DNA of 64,000 nt from Norana najaformis (GCA_964023275.1 OZ029929.1:5536881-5600880), one strand, 5' to 3'. Positions 12,796-24,769 are shown, numbered from the stretch's first letter. Notes: generated by a model from the letters alone, not told the origin. Made by a program: numbers and translations.

Positions 12796-13149
12796 TAAAA
12801 TCGCTGAAATAAGCCACAATCGTTATGCGAACCGCGATCCTCACGCACAGAGGCGCATTGATATGCGCTTCAACCAATGCAGCTAACCAAACCAGTCATC
12901 GTTCGCTCACTTACTCGCCTACTCATTTATTTGCTAAGCTTGTCATGTCTTCATGACATGTCAATGCATATGACAACAACCTTAATGTAAGTTCAGTGCG
13001 GCGGAGGTGAAGCAGGAGGGCGGCCACCTCAAAAGGAGGCTTTGCTCAAGGCCGGCCCGGGCGAGCGTTGTATAGGCCCCAGCACACGGATTAACTAGTT
13101 CGGATATTAACTACCCAGTTATTTCAACAATATTATCATAATTTGTGAG

Positions 13150-13340
13150 TATTCCTTCATTAATTACCCCACTCTCTGTCTGACTTTTGGATCTTGACCT
13201 GGAACCGAACCCTTTTGCCTATCGATTTTGTTTTCACTGAGCGCCTGTGAATAAGCTGGTCCCCGAGAAGTGGCTTTCGTTGGGCGCTGTAGAAATGTCG
13301 GGATTAAGATTAGGACTACGATCATTCTTACAAGTGGGGG
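13150..13340 (+). repeat. SINE family A copy
   Basis: Carries the family order: TCTGTCTGACTTTTGGATCT, CTTGACCTGGAACCGAACCC, GAGCGCCTGTGAATAAGCTG, TTGGGCGCTGTAGAAAT and GGGATTAAGATTAGG. It is nearly colinear with 19775-19975 and 28925-29130. Confidence 0.8.
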
Positions 13341-13411
13341 CCTACCTTAATGTCTGGAAACTGCATTCAGAAACTAATATAACCAGCTCGCTCTTATATC
13401 TGACAATAAAG

Positions 13412-13535
13412 CTCCTATAATCTAATCTAATCTAATCTAATCTAAAAACTTCTATAGCGCCGTTATCATAATGCCCAAGGCTGCAGGCGATGGTCGCTTC
13501 GAGTCAAAATCGCAATCAAAAATCATGAACCGTTG
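13412..13535 (-). repeat. (TCTAA)n plus SINE 3' segment
   Basis: TCTAATCTAA repeats at 13418-13445 abut the reverse complement of a segment found on the plus strand at 20285-20395 (GCGATTTTGACT...GATAACGGCGCTA). The pentamer run is probably the 3' microsatellite tail of a minus-strand element. Confidence 0.65.
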
Positions 13536-14289
13536 GAGAAGCCGGAAAGCAATGTGAACTATTGAAGCAACTGCACGAAACTGTCTAAATGCAGGCGATA
13601 ACGAATGTGCTTTGACACAAGACAGTTCATGTGTGGCGAGCATGCTAGCCACACCAGTGTCTACTTCTAGCAGTCATTTCTTCTAATAGTGCACTTCACT
13701 TTATTCATTTGCTAAGACATTGCTCAATTAATTTTCAACAATGTAAGTTTTATATGCATGCTAGTAAACTAACCTATAAATAAGTATCGAGTGGATCCCG
13801 CAACTTGTGCTATATAGCCTAGACGTATTTTATTTAGCAGCGCAGAACCCAAATATAGACGCAGTGATGCATGACGGATTACTGTGTAGCTATCCAACTG
13901 TGCGTTCGTCTGCATCCATTTTTACACCCTTCTGAAAACTGAAAACTAATCGAATTATAGGCTAACAAAGTAGGCCTACAGCCCAAAGCCCAAAGACTAA
14001 TAACCGAATTATAGGATTAAAAATTATAGTTATAAACAGCCGTACAGTTATAAACGCAATGGTTTGAAACGTGAGATATTAACTGAATCGCAAACATATT
14101 CGAGATATATGCTTCTGCTGAAGTGTCAGAACCTTAACATACCCGTGCATAAATTGTGTATTTTATAGCGCCTTTGTAGAAGAGTGTCTCAAAACCGTAA
14201 TGTATGAATCAAATGCATTTTTCGGTATGGAAAGGTGTATTGGTATCCATTTCAGAGGTTTCTGTCAATAGGGCTGGCTTTGATACAGC

Positions 14290-14465
14290 ACTTGGGACAC
14301 GGTAGCATAATGGATAGAGCGCTCGGCTTGTAACGCGGAGAGTACAGGTTCGAGCCTCCTCCGAGACGGCTACTGTGTAGGGACCTTGAGCAAGTCTTTG
14401 ACTCACAGTTGCTCTGCGCCATCGATTGATGCTAAGTCAATACATAGTGGCGCCTAGTAAATTCA
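14290..14465 (+). repeat. tRNA-derived SINE (tRNA-Thr-like head)
   Basis: The head reads like a tRNA gene: GGTAGCATAATGGATAGAGC as D-arm and A box, CGGCTTGTAACG around a TGT anticodon, and GGTTCGAGCC as B box. The acceptor stem does not pair properly. A tRNA-unrelated body follows (GGCTACTGTGTAGGGACCTT) that is shared with 36001-36180. Confidence 0.75.
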
Positions 14466-14829
14466 GAAAATAAAGAAATAATAAAATAAAATGAATGCTT
14501 TACATGCCTATGCATACGTTTGTACAGGTCTACAGACGTGCCTATGCACATATGCACGCGCGCATACAGGTCTAAACATTTCTTATCGGCATAATAGGTT
14601 TCGTACCGACATTTTTCGGTAGGCCTACTTTTGATGTTCACCTATATATAGGCCTATATAACATATAGGCATATTTAGTCAGTAGACTCTATTTTACCCG
14701 GTGCAGCTGTTTTAGTCCGAGTGACTGGTAGGCCTGTTGATACGGTTCAGTTAACTCGAATGCCTCATATAGCCTAACCGTAACACCTGTAGTGATCACC
14801 GGTCGTTAAACCCAGCCAGCGCATCTGTT

Positions 14830-15003
14830 TATCTCTGGCCGACGGATAAACAGACAGATAAACAGGCAGACAGATAGACACATACGGATAGACATGTTGT
14901 GTATGCGACAGCGTGTCCATAGACAGACACACAGATGGACACACAGACAGAAAGACAGACAACCAGATAGACAGGCATGTTGTGTATGCGACAGCGTGTC
15001 CAT
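14830..15003 (+). repeat. CAGA-rich repeats with a duplicated 28-bp block
   Basis: CAGACAGATA-type repeats enclose two exact copies of a block starting CATGTTGTGTATGCGACAGC, at about 14893-14920 and 14976-15003. Confidence 0.8.
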
Positions 15004-15460
15004 TCGAAGGGCCTAGATAATGGCAGTCTATTTTTTCATATTACCCCAGGCCACGCAGGCCTACATACGCAGTGCATACACCCACAAACCCATACAGGGA
15101 CAAAACACCCACCCCTGAGGCAGCTGGTCCAACCGTTTTACCAGGATGACCTCTTCCAGATCCCGGTCGAAGGTTCAATCCGCGAGAGCAGGGTCCCCTC
15201 CAGGGCTATCAAGAGGCTTCGCGTTTTCAACTTTTATTAACTCGCAACGAACGCATAACCCCAGATTCAACATAAATATCTTGAGTAGCATCTGCGGGTG
15301 CTCGACGGGGTGGGCAATCTCCAACGTATCGTTCCCAAGTCAAGTCGTCTTCCTTCAGAGTCGTTGTGGAACGTTCAAGTCTCCGCCTCAGTCATTGCCT
15401 GAGCAATCACACACACCGAACTGCAGTGGTCGAGACCTGTTAAGGCGGCCTTGACACATG

Positions 15461-15835
15461 AGTAGAGACCTTAGAGACACAGGCCAAAGATGAGAGACCT
15501 TAGAGACACAGGCCAAAGATTAGAGACCTTAGAGACATAGGCCAAAGATTAGAGACCTTAGAGACATAGGCCAAAGATTAGAGACCTTAGAGACATAGGC
15601 CAAAGATTAGAGACCTTAGAGACATAGGCCAAAGATTAGAGACCTTAGAGACACAGGCCAAAGATTAGAGACCTTAGAGACATAGGCCAAAGATTAGAGA
15701 CCTTAGAGACATAGGCCAAAGATTAGAGACCTTAGAGACACAGGCCAAAGATTAGAGACCTTAGAGAAATAGGCCAAAGATTAGAGACCTTAGAGACATA
15801 GGCCAAAGATTAGAGACCTTAGAGAAATTGCACTC
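15461..15835 (+). repeat. 29-bp minisatellite, about 13 copies
   Basis: Head-to-tail units beginning AGAGACCTTAGAGACAYAGG and ending CCAAAGATT. Units differ mainly at one C/T position (ACACAGG or ACATAGG). Two degenerate units (15850-15935) flank the end. Confidence 0.93.
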
Positions 15836-15975
15836 ACAAAGGTCACATCATCCTTAGAGATCCTAGAGAAATTGCACTTAAAAGCGGATCATATTCGACC
15901 TTAGAGACATAGCATTTGAAAGCGGGTCACATCACAAGCTGGGAAGTATACCGTTACAATGCATGCATGTGCGTA

Positions 15976-16020
15976 CGTACACACACACACACACACACAC
16001 ACACCACACACACACACATG
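15976..16020 (+). repeat. (CA)n microsatellite
   Basis: An interrupted CA dinucleotide run. Confidence 0.9.
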
Positions 16021-16835
16021 CACAGCCTGCATATAAACTGTAGTAGGATCGTTAAGGCAGTCGAACAAAGTCTACATAGGTTATTGTAAGTCCGTATGAT
16101 GGTAAAACAAGTGTGACGGTAAGTGTGATGGCAAATAAGTACATAACGGTAAACGATCTTCCTTATTTACCCACTCCTTACCTGTGTATTACTACACCTG
16201 TCTTATTGACGCCACGACGTGTGTGTATACATATAGTCACTAAGCATTACGTATATATATGTATGAACATATATATATATATATGAATATATATAAACAA
16301 GACTATAAATAATAGATAGAGACCTATATGCCATATGCTGTTCATGCATTTAAAACGGATGTATTGCTCCTATGAATAATACTGAATTACAACGCCAAGC
16401 ATTAAAAGAAGCCAGTGCCTAATGGTGCATGACGGCATGGTTAGCTTCATGTAATCAACGGTAGCACCACGCTGTCTATCGTCGATCACTTGCAGCCGAC
16501 TGCAAGCTTGCATGACTTCCATGCAACGGTTGATTGCACTTCTCTGCCACAATGCCATGGTTGACTGCACTCTGTACTTCCTTTGTTCGATTGTACTGGT
16601 GCTTCAGCCATAATATTCCCCAACATGGTGTCTCTGATGACTATTGTCGATAGTGGCTGAACATAAATTTAGGAGCTGCTACCCTTTGGAAGCTAAATTC
16701 GGAAGCACCGCGTTCTGCCATCAGCTTAGGGAGTGTCAGTCGGTGAGCGTAACCGTGTGCTGTGAACTCTTCATTCGGTTGGTGTCATTCTTGTCCTCAG
16801 TGAAACACGGACAAGTAACTCTGAGCCTTGTCTTC

Positions 16836-16900
16836 ATTAATTAATTAATTAATTAATTCGTTCGTTCATTCATTCATTCTTTCATTCATTCATTCATTCA
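16836..16900 (+). repeat. (TTAA)n / (TTCA)n microsatellite
   Basis: TTAATTAATTAA is followed by TTCATTCATTCA repeats. Confidence 0.9.
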
Positions 16901-17064
16901 TAGACGAGAATCTGTTGGTGTGGGTTTGTGTTGATGTCCTGCGGAGGATTTTTCGAGCATCAATCAGTTGGCAGCAGGTAAACTCGCTTTTATCGAACTA
17001 CAGCATCATTTAGGGTGGCGTGGAGTGCCTTCGAGAGGTTTTCTAAAGGCGCTATATGAATGTC

Positions 17065-17465
17065 CAAGTGCCTACCTACCTACCTACCTACCTACCTACC
17101 TACCTACCTGCCTACCTACCTACCTACCTACTTACCTGTATGCATACAAACATACATATATATACATACACACGTATATACATGTATACATACATACATA
17201 CATACATACACATACATACATACATATGCATACTTTACATACTTTACCTACCTACCTACCTATCTACATACTTACCTGCATGCATACAAACATACATATA
17301 TAAATACACACGTATATACATGTATACATACATACATACATACATACGCATACTTTACATACTTTACCTACCTACCTACCTACCTACCTGCCTACCTACC
17401 TACCTACCTACCTACCTATGCGCATACAAACATACATACCTACATACATACATACATAGGTACGT
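17065..17465 (+). repeat. (CTAC)n / (CATA)n compound microsatellite
   Basis: Alternating CTAC and CATA blocks. A block of about 185 bp is itself duplicated (17075-17230 and 17240-17395). Three frames stay open, producing spurious PTYLPTYL-type ORFs. Confidence 0.92.
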
Positions 17466-18109
17466 ACATACTTACCACACGTACCATACTTGACCTTATC
17501 GCAGGTCTCTGTTAGAAGCAGTGCTGTAATCAATTGCCTTACCCTGCCTGGCATTCTCTTATCTTTTCTTACCTTACCTTATCTTAAAGTAACTGACATG
17601 AACCTTCTTGTCCATCAGCTGTGCATTATTAGTCATCAAGCGACCAAAGGATGAAAGCCCTTCAAAGGCTCGGTCTTTCCCTTCTCCAACCCTCCCGTAC
17701 TCCGTGCACATTCGGGAAATTAATTGACATGTCTGGCGTCTAACCAATCAGGGCCACGTTATGACGATCGAAGCGTTATCTCGCATGGCCATGCAAAAGC
17801 CTACGCCCGATTAACGCATCACTACGCAGTGCTCCGTAAAATCTCAGTAGGTCTAAGCCACAACCGATTCGATGTTTGTGAGGCATGTTGGGTTTTTCGG
17901 TAGCGCGCAAGGTTTGTAATCCAACGATTGCGGCTTCGCGCCTGCTGAGCGTACTCCATGTAACTACCCTGTTATTCGTACGTACTTGGCTCACACCTCA
18001 GTTTCAGATCTGCTGACCTTGAGTGCGTAATACATACAATAAATAGACAGACTGAATGAGTGAATGAATGAGTGAATATTCCGCTCCAGGTGAACTCTTA
18101 TAAGTAAGT

Positions 18110-18350
18110 TATATAATGTAACAAAAACTTGATATAGCGCCTTTTAGGTACCTTACAAAGGCGCTCTCTGCGGTAGTCTTAATGATGTTAAATGTCACTA
18201 AGAACAGAACATTTGTCCAGTAAACACTGCTGAGAGAACTAAGAGAATCACCAGTGGCAAGCCCGTGCACACGCAGAGCTCTACCAATAGATTCCCAATT
18301 AGAGTTGAAAGGTGACAGCTTGTTCAGAGTTCCTGAAGCACGAAACATCG
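18110..18350 (-). repeat. Dispersed repeat C, minus copy
   Basis: The reverse complement (CGTGCTTCAGGAACT, then CTAATTGGGAATCTATTGGT, then TGTTCTGTTCTTAGTGACAT, then AAAGGCGCTATATCAA) matches 53560-53800 over most of its length. It is probably the 3' part of a LINE or SINE family. Confidence 0.7.
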
Positions 18351-18399
18351 AGGATGAGGAACTACGATGGGCGATGTGATCTCGTTTGTCCCTCGCACG

Positions 18400-18590
18400 C
18401 GAACTGCTACCGCCCAGCCCAGAAGCTTTGCCTATGCCGGTCCCACCTGCTGGAACAGTCTCTTCCCCTTTCAGGGTTTCGCAGACGCCTTAAGACTGTA
18501 TTATTTAAGAGTGGTTTTACTTTTTCGCGTCGGGAGCGCCCCTGTTGAGTTTATTCTGTTAGAGGCGCTTTATAAATCTTAAATTACAAT
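18400..18590 (+). repeat. Truncated LINE 3' end
   Basis: The frame reads PRSFAYAGPTCWNSLFPF, a good match to the conserved C-terminal 'F..AGP.LWNSLP' motif of non-LTR reverse transcriptases. A tail GAGGCGCTTTATAAATCTTA and A-rich end follow. It abuts repeat C in the opposite orientation. Confidence 0.75.
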
Positions 18591-18679
18591 TTCAAATAAC
18601 TGGAGACACTAATGTGGCCAGAAAGCTGATGTAGACAAATAGTGTGCAGTTATTAAGTACAGCAAGAAGTTGCCAAGAA

Positions 18680-18760
18680 CATGGTAGCCTGCAGTTGGTT
18701 AAGCCCTCGCTTTTCAACGCAGATAGTGCAGGTTCAAAACCTCTGTCTGCGTGGTATTAT
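18680..18760 (+). repeat. tRNA-like SINE head
   Basis: TGGTAGCCTGCAGTTGGTTA resembles a D-arm and A box, and GTGCAGGTTCAAAACCTC a T-arm and B box. The acceptor stem is not convincing. Confidence 0.45.
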
Positions 18761-19774
18761 TTCGTGCTGTTGCATTGCATTGTGACATGCTACTCTGCAT
18801 TGCATGTCGTCGTTGTCCAGGACTGTGTTGTATTTTATCTGTGTAAAGTAGGTATTGTAATGTAATTTTAATGGTAATAGATAATGACGTAATCGTAGTA
18901 AGTGTTGTATACGTTACTGCGAAAGACACTGTATCGATAAACTGTAACATGTAGGCCATATGTTTAGGTACCTGTAATAAATATTTTCTAGACAGTTGTA
19001 CTAGGTATTACTTAAGCAATTGTAGCAGGTTTTGCTTAGGCAGTTGCAACAGGTATTGCATTATGAGGTCGGCCTACTATTTAGGTAATTGTATCATAAT
19101 ACATTGTACAGATAGCCTATATTATGGGCCACTGTAATAGGTATTGTTTAGGCATTGGTAACAGTTAGGTCCTATTTTTTCGGGTGATTGTATTTGGTAT
19201 TGTACTGGCAATATGAAATTTACTATTTAAGTAATTGTAATTAGTATCATATATTCAACCCTCCACGTCATGATCTAGATTATTGTACGCAATTTACTGC
19301 GTCACGATGATGTCACTGACTTAGAGTGTTGTTGTTTAAAAGCTAACTGGTTCGACTTTACCAATGCCGTCCATATTTCGAGTAAACAGACCAATAATAG
19401 AGGCGCAATGAAAAGATCGGCCTGGATTTTTTGAGTCGCGATGTAGAAGTAGGCCGTCGCCGTTATTCTCAACGAAGAGCCTTTGCTACAACGCGTGCGA
19501 GGCACCTGCGTCTCATACAGCCGAGATCAGCAATACAGGTAGACTTACCTGCATGTTGTGGTAGGTTTTGCGTTTGCCACACGTGTCTCGGTTGCGACGA
19601 TAGCGTCGGTTGATCAGGGTGCGGTGAGATTTCGTTGGACTATCTATTTTCCATTTAACTGCACTCCTAGGAGCACGCCAGTCGATTGCACTTTTGCACT
19701 TCTGTATCTTTTGCACTTCCCATTGCCTACACTTCTGATTGCCTACATAGGCCTACACTGTTCCTCTTATCTCT

Positions 19775-19975
19775 CTCTCATCTCCAACCCCAAACACCAC
19801 CGCCATAGCTGCCACGCTGTCTCTCTGCCTGACTTTTGGATCTTGACCTGGAACCGAACCCTTTTGCCTATCGATCTTGTTTTGACTGAGCGCCTGTGAA
19901 TAAGCTGGTCCCCGCGACGTGGCTTTTGTTGGGCGCTGAAGAAATCTTGGGATTACGATTACGATTACGTTATTT
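19775..19975 (+). repeat. SINE family A copy
   Basis: Full-order copy beginning CCCCAAACACCACCGCCATA and ending in GATTACGATTACGATTA, a short A/T-rich 3' repeat. Confidence 0.8.
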
Positions 19976-20284
19976 GTTTGCGTTTCTACGCTACTGTGCT
20001 ATCAGTTAATTGAACTGTCGTGCTATCCGTGAACAGCACTCCCATTTGACTCCTACATTCCCAGGCTGACTACATCTAGGCACTTCAAGGTATCCGCTCA
20101 CCTGCGCGTCTAATTAATCCTGCTGTTAATTGCGCTACTGCATCTGGCCCTTTGTGATGCACTTTTCAACGTAGTGTCCTTTAGCGGCAGGCATTAGTGT
20201 GGTCAGAATCCACATTGACAGTCTAGCATCAAGGCACAGCAACTGTGGCTCATATGGGCTAGGCATTCACTGTCACCGTATTAG

Positions 20285-20395
20285 GTAGATGGATTTGATT
20301 TTGGATTGCGATTTTGACTTGAAGCGACCATCGACTGATGCCTTGGGTGTTATGATAACGGCGCTACAGAAGTCATTAGAATAGATGTAATTGTC
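20285..20395 (+). repeat. SINE/LINE 3'-tail fragment
   Basis: Shares GATTTTGACT...TGCCTTGGGTGTTATGATAACGGCGCTA with the minus-strand copy at 13440-13535, and more distantly with 38515-38600. Confidence 0.6.
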
Positions 20396-20533
20396 TTGCT
20401 GCGTAGGAAAAAGTGTACGTTGTGCTCTGCTAACAGACAACGAATGCCTCTCTGGCCACGCTACCAGTAAAGTTTTCTACTTTATCTCTCGGTACAGGTA
20501 CAGTTCAAGGGTGGACTGTTGGCTGTGGGTGCA

Positions 20534-23500
20534 ATGGAAACCGGTGGGATGCTGGAGAGATTGGCCCAGTCCTTTGAGTGGCATTCATCCCCCATCGATT
20601 GGTGCGAACCAAATTACGTAGTCACTTCTTCCATTGTCGAATTCTACAACACGGTGAGTGCATTTTTTAATTTTGACCTCACCCAAATAGGTAAGATGAG
20701 GTAAGGTAAGTACCAAGGAGCAGTCGTAGAACCTACAATGTTTAACAACATCTCCGATTAACAGGCCGGGAATCGAACCCGTGTCGCCGAAGTAAAAAGC
20801 GGACATGTTAGCCGCTCCGCCACCATCCAACCTCAATTATGAATGTGAGGTCCATTGAAGTAGAATTTGAGCTACAAGGTCCTACGTTACCGCATCTTAT
20901 AACTGAAATAGGGTAAGGTAAGTTCATTTACTGCAAGGGCGAGTTAAGGAGGCGATCCCTCCCCCAGAGGGGTCAGGGTCATTGGTGGCTGGCGAGAGTT
21001 GAGACTGGACCAGGTTCTGTTTATGCCGCTTATTTAACAACGACGACATATCGAAGATCAATAACGTCACCGCAAAAATGTAAATATAAACGGTTGTAAC
21101 TTGTGCTAGCGGGTTTCAGACAGTCAGGCTGTCGGCCGGCTCTGTACCCAGCCAGAAAGAGCTTTTGGGGAAGACGGAGATAGGGTTTTCCAACGCTAAA
21201 ATAGAGGAGATTGGTTTACCCCATCTGTCTCGGTTAGGTCTACTTGTCATTGGGGTACATTTACTATAAATGTTCATCATTGGTCTTGGTCTACTTTCTA
21301 CCACATTCGGGTTTACCCCTGTGTCTCGGTTTCTTGTCATTGGGGGACATTTACTGTAAATGTTCATCACTGGCCTTGGTCTTTTTATACCAGATTGAGG
21401 TTTTTGTGAGGTCGTTGGAGCCGATATCAAGGTTTCAGATCTCAGTTATTGCTTCTAGTGACAGTTGTTTCGACTGAGCGCCTGTGAATAAGCTGGTTCC
21501 CGCGACTTAGCTTTCGCTGGGCTCTGCAGAAATCTCGAGATTACGATTAGTTCATACTGTTTGAAGTAAGGATAATCCTCTGGATTAGCATTAGGTTTGC
21601 AGAATTATGAAACAATCACGGGGTGCTCATGTGAAACAGAAGTTCTATGCTTATTTTCTTCAGGTGAGCAACGCAGTATTCGTCGTCCTTCCGTGCCTCC
21701 TCATCTACCTTTTCCATCCATTCGCTAGGCGTCGCTCGTGGCGCATCCAGGTAGTATGGGTCCTCACTATCGTCATCGGCGTCTCCTCGGCTTACTTCCA
21801 CGCCACCCTCAGCCTCGCCGGTCAACTGCTGGACGAGTTTGGAATCCTCTGGGTCGTCGCAGCTGTCTTCGCCTTCTGGTTGCCAAGGACCTTGCTGCCG
21901 AAATACTTCCAGCAACGGGAGTAGGAGACGAACATCTCCTTTATCTCCTTCATCCTCTTCTTTTTTCCGCCTCTTCCTCCTGCATCCTCTCTTCCTTTAC
22001 TTTTACTTTCTCCTCGTCCTTCTCTTCCGTCTCCTTTCCCTTCTTTTCTTCCTCCTCTCATTCCTGTTCCTTGTCCTCTTCCTCCTCATTGTCTTCCTTT
22101 CCCTCTTCCTCTCCTCTTACTTCTCTTTCTCCTCCTCCAGCTCTTCCTCCTTACTCTTCCTCCGCCTCTCCGTCTTCTTCCTTTGCTTCCTGTCCTCGTC
22201 ACATGTCACCTGTGTTCTCAAATCTCTTCAATTGCTTAAACTACAACAGTAAACAGAATATAAAATCCTGTCACTTAGCTACAACTCACTCCAGTGCAAC
22301 CAGACATATTCATCTTCATCATTTATTTGCAATTCAATCACCCCGATCAACCCTTTGCTATGCCTACGTTGGTCCCCCTTGCTGGAATCTCTCCTTCGAG
22401 AATTACGACTTCAGCTCCTTTCTCTCCCCCTCTCAGTGTTCTGCAGGCGCCTGAAGACTGTACTGAATTTACTTTTTCGGGTCGGAAGCACCTCTGTTGT
22501 GTCTCTCCTCTAAAAATACTTTATAAATCTCAAATTACAATTACCTTTAATTCAAAGCTGAAACTCAAAGAGTACTTTCCAGAAATGCAATCCTGATTTC
22601 CTTCATCTCCATATTCTTTCTCGCCCCTCCAATACCAAAACACCATTCACCGTAGCCGTCTGAACTTTGTGTCGGAACTGAACTTTTATAGAGCGCATTT
22701 TAGGAACTCCTCTGCTTGTCTAATTTCCCTATCGAGAGATACCTTAACAGCACTGAGTGCGACTCTCGTTATCCAAGTTGAGAGATTGAGCACAGGTGTT
22801 TATTTTCTGTGTACAGAGATCGTTTTGAGTTGCTCATGCTGGCTGGTAGCATCCTGCTGACGTTCCTTGGATGTTTTTGGCCGCTAATCAATTCCTTTGT
22901 CCTCATGACCTTCAGTCTGCCGTGTGCCTTTATTCTGCGTAAGGAACTGGCCAGGTAGGCCTACACTTCCTTCCGCTGCTGTGCTTTAGGGAGTAGGAAA
23001 TCACATAGACCTGTGAATGTTTCATTAACAGGTTCTCAGATTTCTCTTTTACTTATTTAACGATGTCGGAAGAAGAGTCTGTAAGTATAAGCGCACTGTC
23101 CGTCCGCATTATTCTATGTCTTCGCTCCTCTGTATTTCTCCATTATTCGTTTTTCTCTATATTTCTCCACTATTTCTTAAGTTAGTCGTGATAGTTTATC
23201 TTTATTCGCCAGATACTGGGCTGAATAACTCACGTTCATTGGTCAAACGTCGAGTTGACTTAGAAATGATTGTGTAAAGGTCATTCGCCAGGTGTTGGAT
23301 AAAGCAAGTCTTAATAGTTCTACATTTATTCGCGCCAGATGTTGGAACGATTTAATGACGTTTATTCGCCAGATGTCGGGTCGACGCAGTCATAATAGTA
23401 CTGTGTTCATTCGCCAGGTGTCACGATGAGTTGGCTTGCCTCGTCGCCCGTAAGTCGATCGTCCTGTGGCTGGTTGCTGTCTTCGTCTGGCTGAGCGATC

Positions 23501-23769
23501 GCTTCGCTTGCGGCGCCTGGCGCCACCTATCCCTGCCTGGCGGTCACTGGCTTTGGCACCTCCTCGTGGCCCTCGCCTGCTATCAGGCGATCGTCTTCAT
23601 CGTCTACACGGACGCCGTGGGGGCGATCGGCCACGGACGCCCATTGATGCGTCTCTGGCCGGCGGACAACTGGCGGATGATGGGAGTGGCATATGTTCAG
23701 CTCAAGACGCCACTGCCCTCTGTCGAAGCCAACGGCAATCTCAACAACGTACGATGCAAGAACTGCTGA
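20534..23769 (+). CDS. ACER2: Alkaline ceramidase (ACER1/2 type), complete four-exon CDS
   Basis: Exons 20534-20653, 21664-21920, 22817-22954 and 23418-23769 join in frame to 288 codons (human ACER2 has 275). The enzyme is a multi-pass membrane hydrolase that splits ceramide into sphingosine and fatty acid, usually in the Golgi or ER. Family signatures are present. The N-terminal calcium-site motif DWCEPNY starts at residue 22 and is followed by EFYNT. The zinc ligands fit H86 and D97 in YFHATLSLAGQLLDE plus H215 and H219 in GHWLWH. SDRF precedes the last pair, and LWPADNW and GVAYVQL follow near the end. Most of the chain is hydrophobic, consistent with seven membrane spans. I chose the ATG at 20534; ATG 20549 is also in frame. 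All introns are GT-AG. Assignment to ACER1 or ACER2 is by resemblance only. Confidence 0.92.
20725..20835 (-). repeat. tRNA-derived SINE head (minus strand)
   Basis: The reverse complement reads TGGTGGCGGAGCGGCTAACA and later CACGGGTTCGATTCCCGGCC, good A and B boxes of RNA polymerase III. It lies in ACER intron 1. A real tRNA gene is unlikely, because the acceptor arms do not pair. Confidence 0.5.
21210..21400 (+). repeat. Local direct duplication of about 75 bp
   Basis: The segment with CTTGTCATTGGGGTACATTT and ATGTTCATCATTGGTCTTGG at about 21215-21295 recurs at 21322-21400 with few changes, within ACER intron 1. Confidence 0.8.
21465..21555 (+). repeat. SINE family A, 3' fragment
   Basis: Contains GACTGAGCGCCTGTGAATAA and GCTTTCGCTGGGCTCTGCAG, then the family end GAGATTACGATTAG. 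Confidence 0.75.
21930..22200 (+). repeat. Long polypyrimidine tract in ACER intron 2
   Basis: About 270 bases made almost only of C and T, starting just downstream of the exon 2 donor at 21921. Serine- and leucine-rich ORFs across it are composition artefacts. Confidence 0.9.
22335..22555 (+). repeat. Truncated LINE 3' end
   Basis: The frame keeps CYAYVGPPCWN, the family 'F.YAGP..WNSL' motif. The tail AATACTTTATAAATCTCAAA and ATTACAATTAC matches the elements at 18400 and 32700. Confidence 0.65.
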
Positions 23770-23869
23770 TCTCAACTTCCTGTCTCTGTGTCGCTTGTCT
23801 GTCGTGCTGTTTGTGTCTGGGTGTCAGTCTGTGTTGATGTCTGTCTGTTTGTCTAGATGTATGTTAAGC

Positions 23870-24140
23870 TGTTTTTCTGGCTGTCTGTCGTTCTGTTGCC
23901 GAGCTCTCTCGCTCTCTCTCTCTCTCTTTCTCTCTCTTCCTCAATCCATCTTCTCTCTGTTTCTCTGTCTGTCTCTGTCTTTCTGTTTGTCTGTCTGCCT
24001 GCCTGCCTGTCTGTCTGTCTCTCTCTCTCTCTCTGCCCGTTTTGCTATCTTTCTTTTGGTCTTTCATCTGACTAGACACTGCTCGCTTCTTTCCTTCGTC
24101 TTCTTTCTCGTCGTCGTCCTTCTGCTGTTATCTGCCATCC
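23870..24140 (+). repeat. (CT)n / (CTGT)n pyrimidine-rich microsatellite
   Basis: CTCTCT and CTGTCTGT repeats begin about 100 bases after the ACER stop, probably in its 3' UTR. A G9-type run is at 24222-24230. Confidence 0.85.
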
Positions 24141-24769
24141 CTTGTTTCTATCTCTGTACATCATCCGCGAGGCCAAGAAGGACCTATGAACTTTTAATCT
24201 CGTCAACTCTATCCCAAAACGGGGGGGGGGGCTGTCGTACACTGTAATGTCATCGTTTGTTGGTTTTACCATTCAGGCGCTGTAGAAGTCATCAGATATG
24301 ACATGAATGAAACTATTCATCAAAGACCGTTTATATTTTTTACAAGGTCTAATGTTAGCATAGCACACACTGGTCTAGGCCTATAAACTGCGATGTAGGC
24401 CTATGTATTTGTGTTAGATATATTTTATGTATCTATCAAAAATCTAATGTGAGAACTTCTATAGCGCCTCTGTACTGATGCAGAGGGCATCAGTGGTGAT
24501 TCAGGTCGATAACACAAACCCTATCATTTATGTGTGTTATTGGCCAAAATATTGGCTATATATGTAGACATATTTTCGTACACCCAGACCATGATACAAA
24601 TATATGTACAGCCTGTGTACATAAAGATATGTACATATGTATACTGTTCCATGTTACCTTCTACCTCGTGGTGGAGAGGTGTTGTCAATTTACCCGGGAA
24701 ATGACGACCTCTAACGGCGTTGTGCCTGAGTTCGGCAGAACGTTTGCTGTTTCCGGCTGGGTTAGGTCG

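Larger units (their letters stand above)
8932..20533. other. Gene-free region between CIAPIN1 and ACER
   Basis: I found no coding exon with family similarity in these 11.6 kb. The ORFs present are microsatellite translations or repeat fragments. CIAPIN1's non-coding first exon and promoter, and the ACER promoter, must lie somewhere here but cannot be placed from sequence alone. Bases 9180-10380 and 10700-11150 show nothing recognisable beyond A/T-rich sequence and scattered CATA repeats. Confidence 0.6.

Noticed and set aside
14290-14360. Functional tRNA-Thr gene
   Set aside because: A and B boxes and a TGT anticodon context are present, but acceptor-stem halves do not pair and the body repeats at 36001, so it is a SINE head.
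17056-17515. Three overlapping long ORFs of PTYLPTYL/YIHTYIHT type
   Set aside because: They are translations of the CTAC/CATA microsatellite; all three frames stay open because the repeat lacks stops.
20725-20835. Functional tRNA gene on the minus strand
   Set aside because: Good internal promoter boxes but no proper cloverleaf ends.
21738-22454. 238-codon serine-rich ORF on the plus strand
   Set aside because: It overlaps ACER exon 2 in the wrong frame and then runs through a polypyrimidine tract.
23693-24247. 184-codon leucine/serine-rich ORF
   Set aside because: Out of frame with the ACER last exon and continues through CT-rich microsatellite sequence.
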